6,884 bases of DNA from Dethiosulfatibacter sp. Its GTDB lineage: Bacteria > Bacillota > Clostridia > Tissierellales > Dethiosulfatibacteraceae. The position numbers and the translations under genes are program-made. Below are positions 1 through 5,210 of this stretch, one piece after another. The stretch is from NCBI GenBank assembly GCA_030591825.1, contig JAUVAG010000061.1, positions 1 through 6,884 of the forward strand, in the 5' to 3' direction. Below the pieces are notes generated by a model. It made no database searches. It was not told the DNA's origin and worked only from the letters and a program-made list of their open reading frames with translations. The first letter of the stretch is position 1; the number at the start of each line of letters is the position of its first letter.

Positions 1-93
1 CAATGTTTCAAGGTAACATGCACTTTTAACTTTCCTAAGCTATAAAGATTATTATCCACTTATTATACAACATCTTCATTAATATATAAAGAT
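1..93. other. AT-rich intergenic segment at left edge
   Basis: I see no gene here. Read leftward, a TTTATA element (85-90) and a TATAAT element (62-67) are 17 nt apart and could form a promoter for a gene beyond the left edge; the DNA is so AT-rich that this may be chance. A TTATCCACT at 52-60 is one base away from the DnaA-box consensus. No clear hairpin terminator follows the leftward transporter gene that ends at position 94. Confidence 0.35.
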
Positions 94-999
94 TTATTGC
101 ATCTCCTCTACTCTGTCTACATCACTCGAGATATTCCTCTCAGCAAAGGAAATATACACCACTGCACCGATTATTATAATTGTTCCTACAATGCTTCTTC
201 CAGTAAAGGGCTCACCAAATGCCACAACGCCTATGACTATGCTGGTAAGAGGCTCAAAAGTACTCAGTATTGAAGCGGAGCATGAAGATACATGATTCAG
301 TCCAGTCTTGAAAAGGGACATGCCCAATATTGAAACAAAAGACAGTAGTATCACATCCACATAACCAGTCATTGTAATATCAAAATTCAGATTCCCCGTC
401 ACAGCGGAAAATATTATAAAATAAAAAATATTGAACCCAGACAAATAGTATACAAGGACAAAGGAATTCATCTCCCTAATCCTGCCGTGGGATGCCTTAA
501 GTATATAAATTGCATAAAAAATTCCCGAAGCGAGGGCCAGTAAGATACCCTTTAATTCAATATGAAAACCTCCACTATCTGCAGATAGAAGATATATTCC
601 AAATATTGCAGCACATACAGTTACAGCTTTTTCAATTGTAAACTTCTCCCTGTAGAAAAGAGAAGCGCCCATTAGCACCGCTGCTGGATAGACAAAGTGC
701 AAAGTCGTGGCAATTCCTGTAGGAATGTATTTGTATGAACTTACAAGTGTATACATCATGAGACCGTAACATAAAAAACTTACAACTCCAAGTTCCACTA
801 GGAACTTTTTATCAACCTTGTAGTCGATTCCTTTTATCTTCATATATATTAAGAGCAAAAGCGTAGCAAAAAAGCACCTCAACAATAACAATGTATAGGT
901 GTTCATACCGTTTTCCATTCCCACTTTTGCAAAGAGTGGCACCAAGCCAAAAATACCGGATGCGAACATTATTATAATCATTCCTTTTACCTTGTTCAT
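94..999 (-). CDS. EamA-family (DMT superfamily) transporter
   Basis: This is an integral membrane transporter of the drug/metabolite transporter superfamily; family members export or take up small metabolites, and the substrate cannot be read from sequence. The 301-residue protein has about ten hydrophobic segments arranged as two EamA repeats, roughly residues 5-138 and 150-287. Each repeat ends in a recognisable signature: HFVYPAAVLMGASLFYREKF in the first half and FEPLTSIVIGVVAFGEPFT in the second. A short acidic tail (SSDVDRVEEMQ) follows the last helix. I chose the ATG at 997-999 (MNKVKG...) because AGGAGA lies 6 nt upstream; the frame stays open further upstream, but only from non-ATG codons that include the ribosome binding site itself. 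The gene is transcribed alone, divergently from the YjiH-like gene, from a good promoter at 1031-1059. The family assignment is secure; a specific function is not. Confidence 0.92.
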   Translation of the reverse strand: MNKVKGMIIIMFASGIFGLVPLFAKVGMENGMNTYTLLLLRCFFATLLLLIYMKIKGIDYKVDKKFLVELGVVSFLCYGLMMYTLVSSYKYIPTGIATTLHFVYPAAVLMGASLFYREKFTIEKAVTVCAAIFGIYLLSADSGGFHIELKGILLALASGIFYAIYILKASHGRIREMNSFVLVYYLSGFNIFYFIIFSAVTGNLNFDITMTGYVDVILLSFVSILGMSLFKTGLNHVSSCSASILSTFEPLTSIVIGVVAFGEPFTGRSIVGTIIIIGAVVYISFAERNISSDVDRVEEMQ

Positions 1000-1005
1000 A
1001 ACATT

Positions 1006-1011
1006 TCTCCT
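1006..1011 (-). promoter_or_regulatory. Ribosome binding site fixing the EamA gene start
   Basis: On the minus strand AGGAGA lies 6 nt before the ATG at 999. It falls inside the in-frame upstream extension (codons for IIRRN), so a longer start at 1026 would translate its own Shine-Dalgarno sequence. The shorter start is therefore preferred. Confidence 0.8.
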
Positions 1012-1030
1012 AATAATTTTAATCAAAAAT

Positions 1031-1059
1031 AGTATACATTTTATAGGGGATTATGTCCA
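1031..1059 (-). promoter_or_regulatory. Sigma-A-like promoter of the EamA transporter gene
   Basis: Read leftward, TGGACA (1054-1059) and TATACT (1031-1036) are separated by exactly 17 nt. Each hexamer matches five of six consensus bases. The -10 lies about 30 nt upstream of the start codon at 999. Confidence 0.7.
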
Positions 1060-1097
1060 CTTAAATACTTTGTCACAAATTATTTAAATCCAATCTA

Positions 1098-1126
1098 TTG
1101 ATAATTGCTATCCCGTACTATATACT
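1098..1126 (+). promoter_or_regulatory. Sigma-A-like promoter of the YjiH-like gene
   Basis: TTGATA (1098-1103) and TATACT (1121-1126) are spaced by 17 nt, with five of six consensus matches each, about 30 nt upstream of the start codon at 1155. It is divergent from the EamA promoter; the two -35 boxes are about 40 bp apart, so one regulator could affect both. Confidence 0.7.
1099..1113 (+). promoter_or_regulatory. Possible Fur-type operator overlapping the -35 box
   Basis: TGATAATTGCTATCC matches 11 of the 14 informative positions of the 7-1-7 Fur-box consensus TGATAATnATTATCA. It contains the dyad GATA-5-TATC and covers most of the -35 box of the rightward promoter, a position where binding would block RNA polymerase. 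The composition makes chance matches possible, and no Fur or PerR gene is in the window, so this is a candidate only. Confidence 0.3.
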
Positions 1127-1154
1127 AAGCCTTGAAATCTTTTAAGGAGCTGAC

Positions 1155-2462
1155 ATGGAGAAAAATAATACATCAAAAAATCTAATGAAATCAATGATTC
1201 TAACTATCCTTGGATTAATTATATTCACAGTCAAATTTCCAGGTTCTCCGGATACAATACTTTTAAAAATAATTCACACCATCCAAGGTGTGTTGTCCCC
1301 ATACTATTCAATAATAGTACTTGTTTTCATGATTGCTGTCTGTGCACTTACATTGGAAGTGAAGTTATTCAAACCATCATCACTAGGAAGAAGCCAGTTC
1401 ATAAGAAAAAACTTCAATGTAGGTCAGATACAAGTGTTTTTTCGCCTGACCTCACTTCTTTTTATTGTTATCTTTATATTTTCCAAGTCACCCACCTTCG
1501 AATTTCTTAATTCAGCAAGCGGTGAAATTATACTAATATGCGGAAGCATGCTGGTTTTCATAACAGTAGCCAACATTTTCTTGCCTCTGCTAAGCGACTT
1601 CGGACTGGCGGAATTCCTCGAAGTATTACTAGACAGGTTCACCAAGCCTGTATTCAAGGTTCCTGGCAACTCACTTGTAAACATATTTACGTCATTTTTC
1701 ATAGGATCAACCATGGGAATGTACCTTACGGGAATACAGTATGAGAAGAAGCTTTTTTCAAAACAGGAAGCAATGAAAATAATTGGAGCCCTTACAGTAC
1801 CATCAATCCCTACATCGCTGTTCTACTGGTCCCTCGTAGGAGATATGTCGGACTTCTTCACGTTTTATTTGCTTATGTTCCTGGTGTTTTATACAACAGG
1901 ACTCATAATGGTGCGCATACCTCCTCTCACCAGACTTGATGATGAAAAAGCTGAACGAACGCAGGAAACACCAAATAAAAGCAAACTAAAAAGAGCTATG
2001 GATAACGCAGCAGAAAAGGCTGGAGTAACTGGATATTCCCTATCTGAAAACCTTCTTTCCATCTTGAACATATTTCTGTCCTTCATACCTTTTCTTATTA
2101 CCTTGGGAACAATGGCAAATATTATAATTGAAAACACAAATATATTCGAGATAGCAGCCTATCCCTATGGTTGGTATCTGAGCCTGTTCAAGTTTGAAGA
2201 TCCCTTCCTTCTTGGCCAGACTCTGATACTGAACACCATAGACCTTGTTGTTCCAGCAATAATTCTAAAGGATCTACTATCTGTAAAAACACAGATTATG
2301 ATGTCTGCCATTACACTTAATCAGCTCATATACATTGCATCGTCACTAATAATAATATCCTTTAACAATCTGACAGATGGAAAGACACTATTTCTCATAT
2401 TTCTCGAAAGGGTAATTCTCGTAGTTCCAATAACTGTGTTTTGGGCAATGGTATTGCTGTAG
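1155..2462 (+). CDS. YjiH-like membrane protein (nucleoside-recognition/Gate domain)
   Basis: This 435-residue polytopic membrane protein resembles the YjiH family, which carries the nucleoside-recognition 'Gate' fold also found in nucleoside transporters and FeoB. The physiological substrate of the family is not established. Features that suggest the family are FLPLLSDFGL (142-151), the SFFIGSTMGMYLT helix (180-192) followed by a QYEKKLFSKQEAMKI segment (195-209), and RIPPLTRLDDE (254-264) at the end of a membrane helix. Residues 262-295 form a charged cytoplasmic-type linker between two membrane blocks, each with several helices; the last hydrophobic segment ends at the C-terminus. The ATG is supported by AAGGAG (1144-1149) 5 nt upstream. 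The gene has its own promoter and no gene follows closely on its transcript; the next start is 114 nt away behind another promoter. The family call rests on remembered motif patterns and is fairly firm, but the transported compound is unknown. Confidence 0.78.
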   Translation: MEKNNTSKNLMKSMILTILGLIIFTVKFPGSPDTILLKIIHTIQGVLSPYYSIIVLVFMIAVCALTLEVKLFKPSSLGRSQFIRKNFNVGQIQVFFRLTSLLFIVIFIFSKSPTFEFLNSASGEIILICGSMLVFITVANIFLPLLSDFGLAEFLEVLLDRFTKPVFKVPGNSLVNIFTSFFIGSTMGMYLTGIQYEKKLFSKQEAMKIIGALTVPSIPTSLFYWSLVGDMSDFFTFYLLMFLVFYTTGLIMVRIPPLTRLDDEKAERTQETPNKSKLKRAMDNAAEKAGVTGYSLSENLLSILNIFLSFIPFLITLGTMANIIIENTNIFEIAAYPYGWYLSLFKFEDPFLLGQTLILNTIDLVVPAIILKDLLSVKTQIMMSAITLNQLIYIASSLIIISFNNLTDGKTLFLIFLERVILVVPITVFWAMVLL

Positions 2463-2498
2463 AAATTTATGTTTACTAACAGCGAGAGAATTTATTGG

Positions 2499-2528
2499 TT
2501 GCATTATCCACAGCCTTTGTGTTATACT
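2499..2528 (+). promoter_or_regulatory. Probable promoter of the DEAD-box helicase gene
   Basis: TATACT (2523-2528) is a good -10. The best -35 is the weak TTGCAT (2499-2504), 18 nt upstream. A start of transcription near 2535 would give a 5' leader of about 40 nt, rich in A and T, before the start codon at 2577. An exact DnaA-box consensus occupies the spacer. Confidence 0.45.
2504..2512 (+). promoter_or_regulatory. Exact DnaA-box consensus 9-mer
   Basis: TTATCCACA is a perfect match to the high-affinity DnaA box. It lies between the -35 and -10 of the helicase promoter, so DnaA bound there would be expected to interfere with transcription. It is a single exact site, with only one-mismatch relatives at 52-60 and 4405-4413, so it is not an origin-like cluster. 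Confidence 0.4.
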
Positions 2529-2576
2529 TAGCAGATTTAAACGACATAACAGCAAATATATATATAAGGGAAAACT

Positions 2577-4049
2577 ATGAATAAATTTAAAAAATACGGA
2601 TTTAATGAAAATCTAATTAACAACCTGAATAATCAAGGAATAAATACTCCTACAGCTGTTCAAGAACAAACAATTCCAAAGATAATGAAAAACAAGGATG
2701 TAATGGCTGAAGCACAAACTGGAACTGGAAAGACACTTGCTTTTCTTCTTCCAATGTTCCAGAAATTCGATACCGATTCAAAGAATATCCAGGGACTTAT
2801 ACTCACTCCTACTAGGGAGCTGGCTCTTCAAATTACAGAAGAATCAAAAAAACTTGCAATAAACACTGACGTTAAGATACTATCAGTTTATGGTGGACAA
2901 GATATAAATTCACAGCTTCACAAGCTTAAGAACAACATTACACTGGTAATAGCAACTCCAGGAAGACTACTTGACCATTTAAACAGAAGAACAATAAACA
3001 TTGATAATCTAAGCACTCTTGTACTTGACGAGGCTGATCAGATGCTTCACATAGGCTTCAAGGAAGATATTGAAACAATTCTTAAGAAAACAAACAAGAA
3101 CAAGCAAACTCTATGTTTTTCAGCTACAATTAATTCAAGAGTGAAGAAAATCGCCTACAAGTTTATGAACTCACCTTCTGAGGTTGCAGTTCATAATAAA
3201 AGCGTAACCCTAGATGCTATAAAACAAAAAGTAATCAGATGTTCTGACAGACACAAACAAGAAGCATTATTTGATGATTTCGACAAAACAAATCCATTCA
3301 TGGCAATAATATTCTGTAGGACAAAAAGACGTGCAGATGTGCTTGAAGCTCAGATGTCTGAGAATAAATATCTCTGCAACAAGCTTCACGGCGACATGAC
3401 ACAGAACGCAAGACAAAAAGTGATGAACGCCTTCAGAGAATGTAAATATCAGTATCTTATTGCTACAGATGTTGCTTCAAGAGGCCTTGATATAAGTGGA
3501 GTAACACATATCTACAACTATGACGTGCCTGAAAGCCCTGATACATATATACACAGGATTGGACGTACAGGAAGAATGGGAGAAACTGGAATCGCAGTAA
3601 CCCTTCTAACTCCAAAAGACATACTTCTTATGAATAGCATTGAAAAAGAAATAAGAATGAAAGTACCAAAAGAAGACTATAAAAACGGATATGTAAGCGA
3701 TGACGGAAAAACTACAGAGTCCGGCCACAATACGGATTTTGATACTAGAAAATCAAGTCGTGAAAAAAAAGCTGAAAAAGATAGAAAATCGGGCAATGAC
3801 AAAAAACAAGGCCACAGTAAGAATTCAAAAAATAGCTCAGGAAAGAGTTATGGCAAGGATTCGAAAATCGGCAAAAACAAAAGAGACAACAATGATTCAA
3901 AAAACGAAAAAGACTCAAGAGATGATAAGAACAAAAGAGGTTCTAACAGCACTTCCAAAAGTCAGGGAAACAAGTTCGAAAAAACCAAGGGAACTAGAGG
4001 AAGACAGACAATTAATAAGTCCCGAAAGAAAAACTCCAGGGGCAGATAA
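2577..4049 (+). CDS. DEAD-box ATP-dependent RNA helicase (CshA/DeaD type)
   Basis: This is an RNA helicase that uses ATP to unwind or remodel RNA; relatives act in cold adaptation, ribosome assembly and mRNA turnover in the cytoplasm. All core motifs are present in order in the 490-residue protein: Q motif with F9 and PTAVQ (25-29), motif I AQTGTGKT (46-53), Ia PTREL (78-82), GG (107-108), Ib TPGR (127-130), II DEAD (151-154), III SAT (182-184), IV IIFCRTK (244-250), V ATDVASRGLD (296-305) and VI HRIGRTGR (326-333). From about residue 369 to the end the protein is a low-complexity tail rich in Lys, Ser, Asn, Asp and Arg with no visible folded domain, probably a disordered RNA-binding extension. 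The start is supported by AAGGGA at 2566-2571. The gene appears monocistronic, with its own promoter and a strong terminator at 4065-4111. The helicase call is certain; the exact subfamily is not. Confidence 0.97.
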   Translation: MNKFKKYGFNENLINNLNNQGINTPTAVQEQTIPKIMKNKDVMAEAQTGTGKTLAFLLPMFQKFDTDSKNIQGLILTPTRELALQITEESKKLAINTDVKILSVYGGQDINSQLHKLKNNITLVIATPGRLLDHLNRRTINIDNLSTLVLDEADQMLHIGFKEDIETILKKTNKNKQTLCFSATINSRVKKIAYKFMNSPSEVAVHNKSVTLDAIKQKVIRCSDRHKQEALFDDFDKTNPFMAIIFCRTKRRADVLEAQMSENKYLCNKLHGDMTQNARQKVMNAFRECKYQYLIATDVASRGLDISGVTHIYNYDVPESPDTYIHRIGRTGRMGETGIAVTLLTPKDILLMNSIEKEIRMKVPKEDYKNGYVSDDGKTTESGHNTDFDTRKSSREKKAEKDRKSGNDKKQGHSKNSKNSSGKSYGKDSKIGKNKRDNNDSKNEKDSRDDKNKRGSNSTSKSQGNKFEKTKGTRGRQTINKSRKKNSRGR

Positions 4050-4064
4050 ATTTATATTTTAAAC

Positions 4065-4111
4065 AAAAAAGCACAGAAAGAGCCATAATTCCGGTCTTTC
4101 TGTGCTTTTTT
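4065..4111. terminator. Bidirectional intrinsic terminator between helicase and nifU-like gene
   Basis: A perfect 17-bp inverted repeat (4065-4081 with 4095-4111) surrounds a 13-nt interior; its outer six pairs are A:T, giving a T-run on each strand. The GC-containing core reads GCACAGAAAGA on the plus strand. It lies 15 bp past the helicase stop codon and 26 bp past the stop of the converging leftward gene, so it can end both transcripts. Confidence 0.93.
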
Positions 4112-4137
4112 GTTGGACCTAACAATGTTTCTATCAC

Positions 4138-4512
4138 TTAATCCTCTTCCCTCTTCCTTGAATAATCAGCAACCGCTTTTTTAAGTGCCAACGCACCCAA
4201 AACCGAACAATGCTCCTTTTCAGGAGGAAGGCCACCAAGGGCTTCAGTAATATCTTTTTCAGTAATTGCAAAAGCCGCCATGACATGCTTTCCTTTAGCA
4301 AGCATCGTAGTCATGCTGCTTGATGCTATAGCTGCAGTGCATCCTTGAACCTGAAACTTTATATCTGTTATAATGTAGTTCTCCACCTTGATAAATATCT
4401 TAAGGTTATCCCCACATTCAGGGTCCCCTGCAAATCCTACTCCACTTGCATCATCTATGAATCCAACATTTCTTGGATTTTTAAAATGGTCCATTACTAT
4501 ATCTGTAAACAT
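4138..4512 (-). CDS. NifU/IscU-type iron-sulfur cluster assembly scaffold protein
   Basis: This 124-residue cytoplasmic protein is a U-type scaffold on which [2Fe-2S] or [4Fe-4S] clusters are assembled, using sulfur from a cysteine desulfurase, before transfer to target proteins. The three ligand cysteines are present: C33 in GDPECGD, with the conserved D35, C58 in QGCTAAIASSS, and C102 in EHCSVLG. The N-terminal HFKNPRNVGF segment (9-18) is also typical. The length fits a single IscU/NifU N-terminal domain; there is no Nfu domain and no NifU-type central ferredoxin domain. The ATG at 4512 follows a strong GGGGAGAG site at 4517-4524. No cysteine desulfurase, HscAB or SUF gene is adjacent in this window, so the partner must be encoded elsewhere. 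The region just upstream is the long inverted repeat at 4525-4637, whose left arm begins at the base next to the ribosome binding site; no clear promoter could be assigned. Confidence 0.95.
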   Translation of the reverse strand: MFTDIVMDHFKNPRNVGFIDDASGVGFAGDPECGDNLKIFIKVENYIITDIKFQVQGCTAAIASSSMTTMLAKGKHVMAAFAITEKDITEALGGLPPEKEHCSVLGALALKKAVADYSRKREED

Positions 4513-4524
4513 TAGTCTCTCCCC

Positions 4525-4637
4525 GTTTTAAATCACAACTTTAGTTGAGTTGATTTATATGTTATATAGTATATAGATGCTTCAACTGTATACTATATAA
4601 CATATAAATCAGTACGAAACTTGTTGTGAGTTAAAAC
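4525..4637. repeat. Long interrupted inverted repeat upstream of the nifU-like gene
   Basis: The left arm is 4525-4573 and the right arm 4589-4637, each 49 nt, around a 15-nt centre (4574-4588). The inner 23 nt of the arms (4551-4573 and 4589-4611) are perfectly complementary. The outer 15 nt (GTTTTAAATCACAAC at 4525-4539, against the complement of GTTGTGAGTTAAAAC at 4623-4637) match at 14 of 15 positions. Between these blocks lie 11 nt on each side that are essentially unrelated. The element could extrude as a cruciform or fold as an RNA hairpin and lies where the scaffold gene's promoter and leader should be. It may be a small palindromic mobile repeat or a paired protein-binding site; the sequence does not settle which. 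Confidence 0.85.
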
Positions 4638-4771
4638 TTCCTTATTATTTAAATATCATAATCTTATATAAATCAGTACGAAACTTGCTGTGAGTTAAAA
4701 CTTCCTTATTATTTAAATATCATAATCTTACATAAATCAGTACGAAACTCCTTGTGAGTTAAAACTTCCTT
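4604..4771 (+). repeat. 64-bp tandem direct repeat, 2.6 copies
   Basis: Copies begin at 4604, 4668 and 4732 with ATAAATCAGTACGAAACT, a constant period of 64 bp. The first two are full length and nearly identical, differing by one or two bases; the third stops after about 40 bp (4732-4771) and carries changes in its ACTCCTTGTG segment. Each unit holds a 38-40-bp block related to the right arm of the adjacent inverted repeat, followed in the full copies by an AT-rich 24-26-bp block. The first copy overlaps that arm, so the array looks like duplication of one arm plus its flank. No reading frame of useful length crosses it. Confidence 0.9.
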
Positions 4772-5210
4772 TTTTAAAGTCACCTTAAATTTTTTTACCA
4801 TCATAAATATATATCAAACTGCTTTAATAATCAAGCTACTCATGAAAAATATATGAAAACGATTCCATTTTCTCTGGAATTTCAAGGTATTCAAGCTTTA
4901 CCTTAAATGTTACGAAATCTTAATACTAAAGTCATCAAATGATTTGACATGGTTTTTCATTAGTGCTAAACTCATCTAATGTAGTCAAGCCAATTTTGTT
5001 TTAAGCGCATAATTTCTAGCTGTTTTTTAGGAAGCTCCAAATATCACTTAGACAAAGCAACTTCGTTGCGTCATACGTTTAAACGGTGTTGTTCGCGTAG
5101 AAAGTTTTCCTTAGATGTAAAATACCAACGTTTCAAAGGATTTTGCATAATATATCTTTCTTACGCTGATTTCCATAGACTAAAAAACAATTGGAAGAAG
5201 GTATAATAAA
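4772..5210. other. Gene-poor region upstream of the antiporter gene
   Basis: No intact gene, tRNA or recognisable riboswitch is visible here. It contains a small hairpin (ATTCCA 4862-4867 with TGGAAT 4875-4880), an operator-like palindrome TCAAATgATTTGA (4935-4947), a 5-bp stem hairpin at 5057-5069 and the possible decayed coding stretch at 4972-5160. Base composition changes around 5060-5100, where CG dinucleotides are dense compared with the surrounding AT-rich DNA. The antiporter promoter should lie in the last 100 bp, but no pair of boxes is convincing; a CATAAT at 5146-5151 is the best -10 and lacks a good -35. Confidence 0.5.
4972..5160 (-). pseudogene. Possible decayed coding fragment of unknown family
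   Basis: One leftward frame of 63 codons reads as protein-like sequence broken by two internal TGA codons and ended by a third. The three open pieces are 29 residues (containing MQNPLKRWYFTSKENFLREQ), 8 residues (RNEVALSK) and 23 residues (containing LPKKQLEIMRLKQNWLDY). The charged, amphipathic, Trp-containing composition and the CG-rich codons differ from the flanking spacer. Upstream, another frame is briefly open with YGNQRKKDIL (about 5145-5174), which could indicate a frameshift. It might be the end of a lost transposase or another accessory gene, but I recognise no family and chance cannot be excluded in so short a stretch. Confidence 0.3.

Noticed and set aside
1000..1026. Nine-residue N-terminal extension of the EamA transporter
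   Set aside because: It would start at ATT and would include the Shine-Dalgarno sequence of the ATG at 999 within its codons.
3700..4062. 120-residue open frame overlapping the helicase tail
   Set aside because: It is a frame shadow of the A-rich lysine-coding tail, with no ribosome binding site and low-complexity content.
4604..4771. CRISPR-like pattern: about 38-bp repeats separated by about 26 bp
   Set aside because: The two intervening segments are essentially identical to each other and the third is missing, so these are tandem 64-bp units, not repeats with unique spacers. No cas gene is present.
4836..4919. Second leftward open stretch containing VKLEYLEIPEKMESF
   Set aside because: Only 27 codons, in a different frame from the 4972-5160 fragment, with a stop directly upstream and no start site. 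Chance is likely, though it would be covered by the same translated search.
5057..5069. GCAACTTCGTTGC hairpin as a transposon-end or guide-RNA structure
   Set aside because: The stem is only 5 bp, and no TnpA/TnpB-like coding sequence or matching partner end was found in the window.
4972..5160. Internal TGA codons as selenocysteine or as Trp recoding
   Set aside because: No start codon or ribosome binding site suits a gene of this size, the residues around the TGAs match no selenoprotein motif I know, no SECIS-like hairpin follows either TGA convincingly, and a third TGA ends the frame. Decay is simpler.
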